Notes: generated by a model from the sequence alone, not told the origin. Shown: positions 44,530-54,030, counted from the stretch's first letter. The stretch: DNA of 54,062 nucleotides from an uncultured Polaribacter sp. (GCA_913061165.1 CAJXTJ010000004.1:1-54062); one strand, 5' to 3'. A program made the numbers and translations.

Positions 44530-46713
44530 TTAAACATCCAAGAAACCTAGGTGCATTACCTTTGTCCAAGCAACCACAAAATCATTAACAAAGCGCTCTT
44601 TTGCATCATCTGCAGCATACACTTCCGCAATAGCTCTTAGTTCTGTATTTGATCCAAAAATTAAATCTGCTCTTGTTCCTCTATATTTAATAACACCTGT
44701 TTTTCTATCCGATCCCTCAAATAGAGTGGCGTCACTAGAAGTTGCTTTCCAAGTAGTACTAAAATCTAAAATATTTACCAAGAAATCATTCGAAAGGGTA
44801 CCAACAGTATCTGTGAACACTCCATATTTAGAAGCATCATAATTGGTTCCTAAAGTTCTCATACCAGCAACTAAGACAGTCATTTCTGGAATACTAAGTG
44901 TTAATAATTGTGCTTTGTCAATTAATAATTCTTCCGCTGCTAGATTTAGGTCTTTCTTAATGAAATTTCTAAATCCATCTGCTTTCGGTTCTAAATAACC
45001 AAAAGAAGCAACATCTGTTTGTTCTTGAGAAGCATCTCCTCTTCCAGAGGTAAAAGGAACAGCAATGTTATACCCTGCATTTTTTACTGCTTTTTCAACA
45101 GCTACATTTCCTCCTAAAACAATTAAATCTGCCATAGAAACAATGCCGTTAAACTCTTTTTGAATGGCCTCTAAAATAGTAAGTACTTTTTTTAGTTCGT
45201 ACGGATTATTTGCTGCCCAACTTTTTTGAGGTTCTAAACGAATTCTACCTCCATTTGCGCCACCTCGCATGTCTGAACCTCTATATGTTGAAGCAGATGC
45301 CCAAGCAGTAGTTGCTAATTGAGAAATTGATAAATTGGTATTTGAAATAGCCTCTTTTAAGGTTGTTATTTCTGAATCAGAAAGGACTGTTCCTTGAGGA
45401 ATTGGATCTTGCCAAAGTAATTCTTCTTTTGGAACTTCTGGACCTAAATAACGAGAAATTGGCCCCATATCTCTGTGGGTTAATTTATACCACGCTCTTG
45501 CAAAAGCATCTTCAAAAGCTTTGTGGTCTTTATGAAAACGTTTAGAAATTTCTAAATATTTAGGATCTACTTTTAAAGCGATATCCGCAGTAGTCATCAT
45601 TAAATCTTGTGTATTCTTAGCATCACCGGCTTTTGGTGCTTTTTTTGCATTTGACGCTGCTGTAGGTTTCCATTGATGTGCACCTGCGGGGCTCTTGGTT
45701 AATTCCCAATCATAATTTAATAAAACATCAAAATAATCATGATCCCAAGTTATTGGATTGGGTGTCCAAGCGCCTTCTATTCCGCTTGTAATCGTATCAT
45801 CTAAAACACCAGACTTGTAAGTGTTTTTCCAACCAGTGCTCATTTCTTCTATTGGAGCTCCATGTGGTGATGGCCCAACATAGGTGTCTGGATTAGCAGC
45901 ACCATGTGCTTTACCAAATGTATGTCCGCCAGCAACAAGAGCTACTGTTTCTTCATCATTCATTGCCATTCTTCCAAAAGTTTCTCTTACGTCTTTAGCA
46001 GAACCCATTGGATCTGGATTTCCGTTAGGTCCTTCAGGATTTACATAAATCCAACCCATCATTACAGCTCCAAGCGGATCTTCTAACTCACCCTCTTTAT
46101 AACGTTCTTCATTGGCTCCCATAACGGTTTCAGAACCCCAATATATATCTTGTTCTGGTTCCCAAATGTCTTCTCGTCCGCCTGCAAATCCGAAGGTTTT
46201 AAATCCCATAGATTCCATTGCGGAGTTTCCTGCAAGAATCATTAAATCTGCCCATGATAATTTATTTCCATACTTCTTTTTAATTGGCCAAAGTAATAAA
46301 CGTGCTTTGTCTAAATTACCATTATCTGGCCAACTATTTATTGGCGCAAAACGCTGTGAACCAGAACGTGCGCCACCACGCCCATCTCCAACTCTGTAAG
46401 TACCAGCACTATGCCAAGCCATACGAACCATAAAAGGACCATAACTCCCATAATCTGCTGGCCACCAATCTTGTGAATCAGTCATAAAATGGTTTACATC
46501 TTTTTTTAATTCTGCATAATCAATACTCTTAAAAGCAGTTGCATAATCAAAATCTTTAGCCATTGGGTTTGAGGCTTCTCCGTTTTGACGAAGAATGTTT
46601 AACTTTAACTCATTTGGCCAAAAATCTCGAACAGAAGTTCCACCCCCAGCTGTTTGTTTTTGAGTACCTCCCATAAATGGGCATTGGCTAATATTTCCGT
46701 TGTTATTATTCAT
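44530..46713 (-). CDS. katG: Catalase-peroxidase
   Basis: Bifunctional haem catalase and peroxidase. 727 residues, with the distal Arg97, Trp100 and His101 in VRMAWHSAG, the adduct tyrosine in [14 protein letters not shown], an adduct methionine candidate in EEMSTGWKN and the proximal His in [15 protein letters not shown]. The C-terminal duplicated peroxidase domain is complete (about 420-727). No export signal, so probably cytoplasmic. Promoter box TAAGTTTG and an OxyR-like palindrome lie upstream, divergent from the peroxiredoxin operon. Confidence 0.97.
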   Translation of the reverse strand: MNNNNGNISQCPFMGGTQKQTAGGGTSVRDFWPNELKLNILRQNGEASNPMAKDFDYATAFKSIDYAELKKDVNHFMTDSQDWWPADYGSYGPFMVRMAWHSAGTYRVGDGRGGARSGSQRFAPINSWPDNGNLDKARLLLWPIKKKYGNKLSWADLMILAGNSAMESMGFKTFGFAGGREDIWEPEQDIYWGSETVMGANEERYKEGELEDPLGAVMMGWIYVNPEGPNGNPDPMGSAKDVRETFGRMAMNDEETVALVAGGHTFGKAHGAANPDTYVGPSPHGAPIEEMSTGWKNTYKSGVLDDTITSGIEGAWTPNPITWDHDYFDVLLNYDWELTKSPAGAHQWKPTAASNAKKAPKAGDAKNTQDLMMTTADIALKVDPKYLEISKRFHKDHKAFEDAFARAWYKLTHRDMGPISRYLGPEVPKEELLWQDPIPQGTVLSDSEITTLKEAISNTNLSISQLATTAWASASTYRGSDMRGGANGGRIRLEPQKSWAANNPYELKKVLTILEAIQKEFNGIVSMADLIVLGGNVAVEKAVKNAGYNIAVPFTSGRGDASQEQTDVASFGYLEPKADGFRNFIKKDLNLAAEELLIDKAQLLTLSIPEMTVLVAGMRTLGTNYDASKYGVFTDTVGTLSNDFLVNILDFSTTWKATSSDATLFEGSDRKTGVIKYRGTRADLIFGSNTELRAIAEVYAADDAKERFVNDFVVAWTKVMHLGFLDV

Positions 46714-46744
46714 TTTTTTGACTTTTTTAAAAATTGATAATACC

Positions 46745-46752
46745 CAAACTTA
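46745..46752 (-). promoter_or_regulatory. Candidate -7 box for katG
   Basis: Reads TAAGTTTG on the minus strand, implied leader about 28 bases. No good -33 TTG, which fits activator-dependent transcription. Confidence 0.5.
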
Positions 46753-46796
46753 CAATAAAATTTTAAATAATTTTTATCTATATTTTTTATTTAATC

Positions 46797-46811
46797 ATAG
46801 TTAAAAACTAT
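46797..46811. promoter_or_regulatory. OxyR-like half operator upstream of katG
   Basis: ATAGTTAAAAACTAT matches the OxyR module ATAGntnnnanCTAT at all ten specified positions. A second module at the usual 7-base spacing is not present on either side. It lies about 45 bases upstream of the katG -7 box. Confidence 0.45.
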
Positions 46812-46948
46812 ATAATTTAATCTACGAGTTTGTTTATTTATCAAAAGATAATTGAATTCGATTGCGGGTTATGAACACTATAAGTAAAGCTGATATATCT
46901 ATAAATAGTTAACATTAAATTTTTTAGTTACAAGATACATTAGGGTAT

Positions 46949-46956
46949 TATATTTG
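46949..46956 (+). promoter_or_regulatory. Candidate -7 box for the peroxiredoxin operon
   Basis: TATATTTG (TAnnTTTG), with an implied leader of about 40 bases to ATG 47000. Confidence 0.5.
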
Positions 46957-46999
46957 CAGCTTGAAAATAAATAATAATATCATAAATAATTTTTAAAGT

Positions 47000-47647
47000 A
47001 TGGCAACATTAGTAGGTAAGAAATTTCCAGATTTAAACGTAGATACCATGAATGAAATGGGTGATACTTTTAAATTAAATGTATTAGAAGAAGCAGTAAA
47101 AAACAAAAAGAAAGTATTATTATTTTGGTACCCAAAAGATTTTACATTTGTTTGTCCGACAGAATTACATGCTTTTCAAGCTGCATTGGGAGAATTCGAA
47201 AAAAGAAATACAATTGTAATTGGTGCTTCTTGTGATACTCCAGAGGTTCATTTTGCATGGTTAAGTACTTCTAAGGATAATGGTGGAATTGAAGGTGTAA
47301 CCTACCCAATCTTAGCAGACAGCAATAGAAATTTATCATCAATCTTAGGAATTTTAGATATCACCAATGAAACTTTTGATGAAGTTTCACAAACAATTCA
47401 AGTAGAGGGAGATAACGTAACGTACAGAGCAACTTACTTAATTGATGAAGAAGGAACTGTTTTTCATGAAGGAGTAAATCATATGCCAGTTGGTCGAAAT
47501 GTAAACGAGTTTTTACGTTTAGTTGACGCGTATGCGCATGTTCAAAAAAATGGTGAAGTTTGTCCTGCAAACTGGGAAGAAGGAAAAACAGCAATGGCCC
47601 CAAATGCAAAAGGAACTGCTGAATATTTAGCTGCTCACTTAAATTAA
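47000..47647 (+). CDS. Typical 2-Cys peroxiredoxin (AhpC/TSA, Prx1 class)
   Basis: Thiol peroxidase for hydrogen and organic peroxides. 215 residues; peroxidatic Cys52 in FTFVCPTELHAFQ and resolving Cys188 in GEVCPANW. The order FWYPKDFTFVCP and the C-terminal tail (KTAMAPNAKGTAEYL) are typical. Reduction by thioredoxin is suggested by the thioredoxin gene 9 bases downstream. First gene of a three-gene operon that ends with a hairpin at 48247-48272. Confidence 0.94.
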   Translation: MATLVGKKFPDLNVDTMNEMGDTFKLNVLEEAVKNKKKVLLFWYPKDFTFVCPTELHAFQAALGEFEKRNTIVIGASCDTPEVHFAWLSTSKDNGGIEGVTYPILADSNRNLSSILGILDITNETFDEVSQTIQVEGDNVTYRATYLIDEEGTVFHEGVNHMPVGRNVNEFLRLVDAYAHVQKNGEVCPANWEEGKTAMAPNAKGTAEYLAAHLN

Positions 47648-47656
47648 TTATTAAGG

Positions 47657-47965
47657 ATGGTTCAAGAATTAAGTCAAGATAATTTAGCCGAATTGGTATC
47701 GGATAACAAAACCGTTATTGTACAATATACTGCTACATGGTGCGGAAATTGTAGAATTATGAAACCAAAATTTAAAAAGTTAGCTTCAGAAAATGAAAAC
47801 ATAACTTTTATAATTGTTGATGCAGAAAAATTTCCAGAGAGCAGAAAATTGGCAGATGTAAGTAATTTACCAACTTTTGCAACTTTTGAAGGAGGTACTT
47901 TTAAAAATCAAACACAAACAAATAAGTTTGATGTGTTGAAGGAATTAGTAAACGAAGTAATTTAA
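47657..47965 (+). CDS. Thioredoxin-family protein (CGNC active site)
   Basis: 102-residue thioredoxin-fold protein with active site WCGNC (C29, C32), the cis-proline region SNLPTFATFEGG and no signal peptide, so cytoplasmic. CGNC replaces the CGPC of TrxA and may alter redox potential. It lies between the peroxiredoxin (9 bases) and DUF6952-like (1 base) genes and probably reduces the peroxiredoxin; trxB in this window (32161) could recycle it. Confidence 0.88.
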   Translation: MVQELSQDNLAELVSDNKTVIVQYTATWCGNCRIMKPKFKKLASENENITFIIVDAEKFPESRKLADVSNLPTFATFEGGTFKNQTQTNKFDVLKELVNEVI

Positions 47966-47966
47966 T

Positions 47967-48224
47967 ATGAAGTTACCTGTAATTAAACATCTTACGAGCT
48001 TTATTGAAGAAAACGACCAAGACTATGTATTAGAAACTATTGAAACTCTAGAGGCTTTAACAGAAGTTCCGTCTTTAAAAGATGAGGAATTAGATGTTAT
48101 TGGAGAGTTAATATCGAATATGTATGGTGCACTTGAAGTAGATAAAATGGTAAAAGAGGGAGCACCAAAGAAAGAAGCGTTAAATACTTTTATGAAACGT
48201 GTTTTGGGTGCTATAGATCAATAA
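47967..48224 (+). CDS. DUF6952-like small helical protein (85 aa)
   Basis: 85 residues, acidic and all-helical, no Cys: MKLPVIKHLTSFIEENDQ, ETIETLEALTEVPSLKDEELDVIGELISN, KEGAPKKEALNTFMKRVLG. I recognise it as a short protein co-encoded with peroxiredoxin and thioredoxin in many flavobacteria (DUF6952 as far as I recall). No known function. It starts one base after the thioredoxin stop. Confidence 0.72.
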   Translation: MKLPVIKHLTSFIEENDQDYVLETIETLEALTEVPSLKDEELDVIGELISNMYGALEVDKMVKEGAPKKEALNTFMKRVLGAIDQ

Positions 48225-48246
48225 AATAGAAACTATTTTATATGTA

Positions 48247-48272
48247 AAATCTCAAGTGAAAACTTGAGATTT
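48247..48272. terminator. Terminator after the peroxiredoxin operon
   Basis: Stem AAATCTCAAGT / ACTTGAGATTT with a GAAA loop and more T after it. Lies just before the SGNH hydrolase stop on the other strand. Confidence 0.85.
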
Positions 48273-48274
48273 TT

Positions 48275-49051
48275 TTATTTTCTAATTTTTGATTTAATAA
48301 AAACGCCAGTTTCTTTTCCCCAAACTTTGTATGTTAATTCTGAAGGATGCATGCCATCACTAAAGAAAAGTTTAGAGTCATTGGTGGGTAATGTGTTTCT
48401 TTTACTCCATGCTTTCAAAGTAATAACTTCATTATTATAATATATGTTTGGTTTGTTATTTACCAAAATATGTAAATGTTCTCCTAAAACTTCAACTAAA
48501 TTACCAATCACAAATTTAATCGGTTTTGTAAATGCAGGAAACTCCTTGATAGGAGGCATATTTGTAAAGAATATTGGAGTTTCGGGGAATTTAATTTGTA
48601 ATAAGTTTATAAGATTTTCTATTGCCTTTGTCCATTTTTTAGGCGAATTTAGTGTAAAAGCATCGTTTCCACCCATTCCAATAACAATAAGATCAGTAGT
48701 TTTTTCTTCAATTTTAGGAATAATTTTTTTACAAACTTGTTGCACAGTATAACCACTTTTTGCATATACTCGCCAATTAATGTTGCTTTTTAGTTCAGTA
48801 GAAAGGGAGTTTGCTAAAGCACCTGTAAATCCGTTTTCATGAAACTCTACACCAACTCCTGCAATGGTACTTTCACCAATAGAAAGTAGGTGTAAAGTAT
48901 CTTTAAAATTACCATTTACAAAACCTTTTGGGTTTTTTGCTTCTGGAAGCTTAGGAATTTCTTTTTTAATTTTTTTCCCTTGAAAATATAAAACAGGTAA
49001 TAGCGATAAAGAAATAAATACATCAAAAAAATATCTTAATTTATTGGTCAT
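48275..49051 (-). CDS. SGNH/GDSL hydrolase
   Basis: 258 residues. A hydrophobic stretch near the start (FFDVFISLSLLPVLYF) suggests membrane anchoring or export. SGNH blocks: Ser in LSIGESTIAGVG (block I), Gly in the ENGFTGALA region (block II), Asn in VIGMGGNDAF (block III) and Asp-His in SDGMHPSELTYKVWG (block V). The family covers esterases, lipases and acetyl hydrolases; substrate unknown. Overlaps the small basic gene by 11 bases. Confidence 0.87.
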   Translation of the reverse strand: MTNKLRYFFDVFISLSLLPVLYFQGKKIKKEIPKLPEAKNPKGFVNGNFKDTLHLLSIGESTIAGVGVEFHENGFTGALANSLSTELKSNINWRVYAKSGYTVQQVCKKIIPKIEEKTTDLIVIGMGGNDAFTLNSPKKWTKAIENLINLLQIKFPETPIFFTNMPPIKEFPAFTKPIKFVIGNLVEVLGEHLHILVNNKPNIYYNNEVITLKAWSKRNTLPTNDSKLFFSDGMHPSELTYKVWGKETGVFIKSKIRK

Positions 49052-49211
49052 TTTCTGTATTCACTTTTTCTTCATTCACTTTTTTAATAATAGCTTTCAA
49101 ACGTTCTTTATGTAGCTGTTTTTCTAGTTTCACTTTGTTAATTTTCCGATTCATTAACTTGGTGTGCTTTGCTTTATTCAACGTATTTTTTGCTTTTCCT
49201 TTTTTTGGCAT
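49041..49211 (-). CDS. Small basic hypothetical protein (56 aa)
   Basis: From ATG 49211 (MPKKGKAKN) the protein has 56 residues, with about one third Lys/Arg: a basic start, KHTKLMNRKINKVKLEKQLH and a more acidic end VNEEKVNTENDQ. No membrane segment. It overlaps the SGNH hydrolase start by 11 bases. Unrecognised; possibly nucleic acid-binding or a coiled coil. The reading nine codons longer (MYILLITHK...) is less likely. Confidence 0.55.
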   Translation of the reverse strand: MPKKGKAKNTLNKAKHTKLMNRKINKVKLEKQLHKERLKAIIKKVNEEKVNTENDQ

Positions 49212-49308
49212 CTTATGTGTTATCAATAAAATATACAAATAGAATAAACGCTTCTATTTTTTATTCAAATTCTACTATCTTCGTTTTTTACAAAAATAAG
49301 AAAATATA

Positions 49309-50232
49309 ATGGGAAGAAGTTTAAAAGAGTATATAGTTATTGGACTTAAAGGAATGGCAATGGGATCGGCAGATGTAGTTCCTGGGGTTTCTGGAGGTAC
49401 AATTGCATTTATTTCTGGAATTTATGAAGAGCTTTTAGAATCGATAAGCAATATAAACTTTAAACTATTAAAAACGTTAAAATCAGAAGGAATAAAAGCT
49501 GCTTGGAAACAAGTAAACGGTTCTTTTTTATTAGCACTTTTTGTTGGAGTTTCTATCAGTATTTTTTCTTTGGCAAAAACCATTAAATGGTTGTTAGAAA
49601 ACGAACCCATTTTATTGTGGTCTTTCTTTTTCGGATTGGTGTTAGCGAGTATTATTTATATAGGGAAACAAGTAGAAACCTGGAATGCTAAGATTATTAT
49701 TATATTCATTTTAGGTATTTCATTTGGTTATTTAGTTACGGTTGTACCTCCTACAAATGTTGGTGAAATTAATTATTTATTTTTAGTTTTTGCAGGTGCT
49801 ATTGCTTCTTGTGCCATGATTTTACCTGGAATTTCAGGGGCTTATATTTTATTATTATTAGGAGCATATCCAATTGTTATGACTGCGATTACAACTAAAG
49901 ATTATAAAATTATTGCAGCAGTTGCATTGGGTGTAATTATTGGGTTGCTTTCATTTGCAAGATTATTAAAATGGCTTTTTTCAAATTATAAGAACCAAAT
50001 GTTAATTGTATTGACTGGTCTTATGTTAGGTTCTTTAAATAAAGTTTGGCCATGGAAAGAGGCTGTCTCTACTTATATAGACAGACATGGAGTTATAAAA
50101 CCCTTAGTAGAACAAAGTATTTCACCATTTTCTTTTGATGGCGACCCTAAATTAATGTTTGCAATTATTTTAGCATTTGTTGGTTTTGGCTTAATTTTAT
50201 TAATGGAAAAATTAGCAGTTAAAAAAGAGTAA
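49309..50232 (+). CDS. DUF368 polytopic membrane protein, copy 1 (PopT family)
   Basis: 307 residues with about eight hydrophobic segments. DUF368 motifs: GMAMGSADVVPGVSGGTIAFISGIYEE near 15-41 and, in the second half, ILPGISGAYILLLLGAYP, an inverted-repeat layout. DUF368/PopT members were recently shown to move undecaprenyl phosphate back across the membrane for cell-wall and surface-polymer recycling. It shares one base with the next DUF368 gene (TAATG). Confidence 0.92.
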   Translation: MGRSLKEYIVIGLKGMAMGSADVVPGVSGGTIAFISGIYEELLESISNINFKLLKTLKSEGIKAAWKQVNGSFLLALFVGVSISIFSLAKTIKWLLENEPILLWSFFFGLVLASIIYIGKQVETWNAKIIIIFILGISFGYLVTVVPPTNVGEINYLFLVFAGAIASCAMILPGISGAYILLLLGAYPIVMTAITTKDYKIIAAVALGVIIGLLSFARLLKWLFSNYKNQMLIVLTGLMLGSLNKVWPWKEAVSTYIDRHGVIKPLVEQSISPFSFDGDPKLMFAIILAFVGFGLILLMEKLAVKKE

Positions 50233-51239
50233 TGCAAAAAGAACGAACTTTTTCACAGAAAATAACTCTTTTTTTAAAGGGTTTGGCAATGGGTGCGGCA
50301 AACAAAGTACCTGGTGTTTCTGGCGGAACAGTTTCTTTTGTTCTTGGTTTTTATGAAGAATTAATTTATTCTTTTAGAAAAATTAACTACGTGGCTCTAA
50401 AGCTCTTAATTAACTTTCGATTTAAAAGTTTTTTCAGCTATGTAAATGGCTCGTTTTTATTGTTAGTTATGGGTGGAAGTATTTTTAGCTACTTCAGTAT
50501 TTCTTTAGTTTTAGATTATTTTTTACAGCAATATGAACTCTATGTTTGGAGTTGGTTTTTTGGAATGATAATAGGGTCCGTTTATTACATTGGTAAAGAT
50601 TTTGACAAATGGAATAGCGCAAATACAATTTCTTTAATAGTAGGTATTTCTGTAGGTTTAGGAATTAGTTTTTTAAACCCAGCAAAAGAGAATGATAACC
50701 TTTGGTTTGTTTTTATTTGTGGAATAATTGGTGTTTCTGGGATGACGCTTCCTGGGCTTTCAGGCTCTTTTATCCTAATTTTAATGGGTAATTATGTGTT
50801 ATTATTAGTAGATTCTGTAAATGAATTACTGTTTGTAGTTACCAATTTAATAACTGGTAATTTTGAAGTATTAGAGGATCCAGAAAAAATTAGATATCTT
50901 AAAATAATTAGTGTTTTTACGTTAGGTTCTGTATTTGGCTTAGTTTCTATTAGTCATGTATTAGGGTATGTTTTAAAAAGATGGAATACTTTTGTTACTG
51001 CTATAATTATTGGTTTTATAACAGGTTCTTTGGGGATTGTTTGGCCTTGGAAAAAAGCTATTTATTTAATTAATAATGAAACGCTGTTGTTAGACAAAAA
51101 AGGGAATAAAATTATTGAGAACTACAACCGATTTATACCAGATTTTTCACTTTTAGAAACTTGGGTTGCCATATTTTATATTATTTTTGGTATCTTATTA
51201 GTATTAAGCATAGATTATTATGGAAGAAAAAAAAAATAA
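50232..51239 (+). CDS. DUF368 polytopic membrane protein, copy 2 (PopT family)
   Basis: 335 residues, paralogue of copy 1: GLAMGAANKVPGVSGGTVSFVLGFYEE and GMTLPGLSGSFILILMGNY are the matching repeats. It differs in SAD/AAN before the VPGVSGG motif and has a longer C-terminus and an extra loop (about 285-310, LLDKKGNKIIENYN). Translation is coupled to copy 1 by a one-base overlap and to aroE by a 20-base overlap. Two copies may work as partners or serve two lipid pools. Confidence 0.92.
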   Translation: MQKERTFSQKITLFLKGLAMGAANKVPGVSGGTVSFVLGFYEELIYSFRKINYVALKLLINFRFKSFFSYVNGSFLLLVMGGSIFSYFSISLVLDYFLQQYELYVWSWFFGMIIGSVYYIGKDFDKWNSANTISLIVGISVGLGISFLNPAKENDNLWFVFICGIIGVSGMTLPGLSGSFILILMGNYVLLLVDSVNELLFVVTNLITGNFEVLEDPEKIRYLKIISVFTLGSVFGLVSISHVLGYVLKRWNTFVTAIIIGFITGSLGIVWPWKKAIYLINNETLLLDKKGNKIIENYNRFIPDFSLLETWVAIFYIIFGILLVLSIDYYGRKKK

Positions 51240-51978
51240 AGTTTTCGGTCTTTTAGGTAAAAATATTTCTTACTCATTCTCTAGAGGCTATTTTGCTAAA
51301 AAGTTTGAGTTATTAGGTTTAAATAAACATGAATATAAAAATTTTGATATTCAAGACATCGCAGATTTTTCTTCAATAATTAAGGATGAAACCTGTTTAA
51401 AAGGAATAAATGTAACAATTCCATACAAAGAGGAGGTAATACAGTATTTAGACACCTTAGATAAAACTGCAAAAGAAATAGGAGCTGTAAATACTATTAA
51501 ATTCACAAAAAGAGGAAATTTAAAGGGTTATAATACAGACGTTGTAGGTTTTGAGAACTCAATTTCTCCTTACTTTAAATCACATCATAAATTTGCCTTA
51601 ATACTAGGAACTGGAGGCGCTTCTAAAGCAATCGCATATGCACTTAAAAAGAATAAAATACAGTATAAATTTGTTTCTAGGAAACCTTCAGGAAAAGAGG
51701 AGATTTCTTATGATGCCTTAACGAATGAGGTGCTCAATAAATATCACATAATTGTTAATTGTACGCCAATAGGAACTTCACCAGATATTCATGTATCACC
51801 AAATATTCCGTATCAATTTTTATCAGAGAAACACTTATTATTCGATTTAATATACAATCCAGAAATTTCTACTTTTTTAGCAAAAGGAAAACAACAAGGT
51901 GCAAGTATTAAAAATGGTTTCGAAATGTTAGAAATGCAAGCTGAGGAATCTTGGAGAATTTGGAATGCATCAATATAA
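51220..51978 (+). CDS. aroE: Shikimate dehydrogenase
   Basis: NADPH-dependent reduction of 3-dehydroshikimate in the aromatic amino acid pathway. 252 residues, short for the family (about 270) but complete: FGLLGKNISYSFSRGYF (substrate site), GINVTIPYKEEV with the catalytic Lys, GAVNTI, GYNTDVVGF and the nucleotide motif ILGTGGASKAIAYALKK, ending at FEMLEMQAEESWRIW. The first 20 bases overlap the DUF368 gene in a different frame. Confidence 0.95.
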   Translation: MEEKKNKVFGLLGKNISYSFSRGYFAKKFELLGLNKHEYKNFDIQDIADFSSIIKDETCLKGINVTIPYKEEVIQYLDTLDKTAKEIGAVNTIKFTKRGNLKGYNTDVVGFENSISPYFKSHHKFALILGTGGASKAIAYALKKNKIQYKFVSRKPSGKEEISYDALTNEVLNKYHIIVNCTPIGTSPDIHVSPNIPYQFLSEKHLLFDLIYNPEISTFLAKGKQQGASIKNGFEMLEMQAEESWRIWNASI

Positions 51979-51996
51979 TAGATTTTAGGCTCACTT

Positions 51997-52028
51997 TTTG
52001 TGTAATTAGTAAGTTGTCTGTATCTTTA
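51997..52028 (+). promoter_or_regulatory. Candidate promoter for the DUF349 gene
   Basis: TTTG at 51997-52000, 20 bases, then TATCTTTA at 52021-52028, close to the Bacteroidota pattern (last base A in place of G). Confidence 0.5.
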
Positions 52029-52030
52029 TA

Positions 52031-52047
52031 CACTATTAATAATAGTG
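52031..52047. promoter_or_regulatory. Palindrome at the predicted start of the DUF349 transcript
   Basis: CACTATTA-A-TAATAGTG, a perfect 8-bp inverted repeat with a single central base, right after the promoter and 25 bases before the ATG. Could be an operator or a 5' mRNA hairpin. Confidence 0.4.
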
Positions 52048-52071
52048 AATTATTAACCGAACTTAAACATT

Positions 52072-53985
52072 ATGAATATGTTAGATAATAATGAAGAAAA
52101 CGTTGAAAAAACGGTAAAAACAAATGAAGTCTTAGTAAACGAGGTTGCAGATGTAAAGGTAGATGAACCGATAGTAGTTGAAGAAGTGTTAGAGGAGATT
52201 CCTAAAGAGACAGAACTCGAGGTAACAGCTTCAGTCGAAAAAGTAGTTAATAAAGCGCAGGATGAGGTGAAGACTGATAAAATTGTTGCTACAGATTATA
52301 CTATTTTATCTTTAGAAGAATTAGTAAAAGAACTACAAAATATATTATCTAACAACCCAGTAAATAAAATAAAGGACCAAATAGAAGTTATTAAAAGTGC
52401 TTTTAACATAAAGTTTGGTGCTTTATTAGCAGAAAAGAAGAAAGTATTCTTAGAAGAAGGAGGGAATGTAATTGATTTTCAATTTACCAGCGCTATAAAA
52501 GGAGATTACAATACGCTATTATCTGATTATAAAAAACAAAGAGATGCGCATTATAATGCTATAGAGAAGCAAATGAATGATAATCTTGATAAAAGAGTTC
52601 AAGTAATTGAGGGCTTAAAGAGTCTTATCGAGAATGCGGATGCAAACACGATGTATAAAGAGTTTAGAGTATTGCAAGATACTTGGCGCTCTATTGGTGC
52701 CGTTTCTAAAACTCGTTACAATGATACTTGGAAAACATATCATCACCATGTAGAGCGTTTTTATGATTTATTGCATTTAAGTAATGACTTTAGAGACCTA
52801 GACTTTAAAAACAATTTAGAAGAAAAATTAAAAATTATTTTAAAAGCTGAAGCTTTAGCAGCATCTGCTGATGTAAACGAAGCCTTTAAAGAATTGCAAG
52901 AGTTACACAAGATTTGGAAAGAAGATATTGGACCAGTAGCAAAAGATGTAAGAGAAGAGGTATGGCAGAAATTTAGTGCTATAACTAAAGAAATACACGA
53001 CAAGCGTCACGAACATTTTCGTGATATGAAGTCGAAGTATCAAGATATTATAGCTTTAAAATTAGCAGTTATCGATCGTTTTAATGCGTACGACACTTCA
53101 AATAATAAAACACACAAAGATTGGCAAAATAGTATTGTAGAAACAGAGAAGTTAAGACAAGAGTATTTTAATGCAGGTAAATTGCCATATGCTAAAAGTG
53201 AAGAGGTTTGGCAAAAATTTAAAACGGCGACAAAGAAATTTAATAGCTCAAAAAATCATTTTTATAAAGATGAAAAATCTGAGCAACAAGAAAATTTAAA
53301 AAAGAAGACCGCTTTAATAGAAGTTGCAGAGTCTTTAAAAGAAAGTGAAGATTGGGAAGTGGCTACAGAAGCAATGAAGAAGATTCAGGCAGATTGGAAA
53401 AAGATAGGGCATGTTCCTAGAAAATTTTCTGATGATATTTGGAATAAATTTAAAGCAGCTTGTAACTCTTATTTTGACAGATATCACGATCAGAAAAATT
53501 CAGTTAGTAAAGAGCAGCAAGCAAATGTAGATGCGAAGAAAGCCTTTTTAGAGACTTTGAAAGAAAATAAAGAACATACAAAAGAAAGTGTTTTAGATGC
53601 TATTAAAACTTGGCAGGAATTAGGGCAATTACCAAGAAATGTTAGACATTTAGAGGGTAAATTTAACAAACAAATAGATAGATTGTTAGAAGGGTTGTCT
53701 TTAGACAAGAAAGAAGTTGCCATGCTAAAATTTACGCATGTTATAGATGGTTTGTTTGTAAATGAAGATTTTAGAAAATTAGATTCAGAGCAATTATTTA
53801 TTAGAAAAAAGATGGACGAAGTTGTGAAAGAAATGCAACAACTAGAAAATAATCTTGGTTTCTTTGCAAATGCTAAAGATGACAATCCGTTAGTCTTAAA
53901 TGTTAAGAACAGCGTAAATGAATTTAAAGAGGATTTAAAGATTTGGAAAGAAAAACTAAGTTATTTAAGAAAGTTAGATTACTAG
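52072..53985 (+). CDS. DUF349 repeat coiled-coil protein
   Basis: 637 residues, almost entirely helical. An acidic low-complexity region (about 1-75, rich in E, V, K) comes first, then five or six DUF349 repeats of about 70-75 residues, each marked by W followed by I/G-P/x-V (DTWRSIGAVSKTRYNDTW, KIWKEDIGPVAKDVREEVWQKF, ADWKKIGHVPRKFSDDIWNKF, KTWQELGQLPRNVRHLEGKF). DUF349 proteins in other bacteria are poorly known. No membrane or signal segment. ATG 52078 is a possible alternative start. Confidence 0.92.
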   Translation: MNMLDNNEENVEKTVKTNEVLVNEVADVKVDEPIVVEEVLEEIPKETELEVTASVEKVVNKAQDEVKTDKIVATDYTILSLEELVKELQNILSNNPVNKIKDQIEVIKSAFNIKFGALLAEKKKVFLEEGGNVIDFQFTSAIKGDYNTLLSDYKKQRDAHYNAIEKQMNDNLDKRVQVIEGLKSLIENADANTMYKEFRVLQDTWRSIGAVSKTRYNDTWKTYHHHVERFYDLLHLSNDFRDLDFKNNLEEKLKIILKAEALAASADVNEAFKELQELHKIWKEDIGPVAKDVREEVWQKFSAITKEIHDKRHEHFRDMKSKYQDIIALKLAVIDRFNAYDTSNNKTHKDWQNSIVETEKLRQEYFNAGKLPYAKSEEVWQKFKTATKKFNSSKNHFYKDEKSEQQENLKKKTALIEVAESLKESEDWEVATEAMKKIQADWKKIGHVPRKFSDDIWNKFKAACNSYFDRYHDQKNSVSKEQQANVDAKKAFLETLKENKEHTKESVLDAIKTWQELGQLPRNVRHLEGKFNKQIDRLLEGLSLDKKEVAMLKFTHVIDGLFVNEDFRKLDSEQLFIRKKMDEVVKEMQQLENNLGFFANAKDDNPLVLNVKNSVNEFKEDLKIWKEKLSYLRKLDY

Positions 53986-54011
53986 TTGACCAGAAAAATA
54001 ATTCAAAAAAA

Positions 54012-54030
54012 AACTCGAAGCTTTAAGGCT
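54012..54030 (+). terminator. Left half of a terminator hairpin cut by the adapter
   Basis: A run of A followed by ACTCGAAGCTTTAAGG, 26 bases after the DUF349 stop. A normal terminator would continue CTTCGAGTTTT; instead the sequence changes to the adapter. The right arm is missing. Confidence 0.45.
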
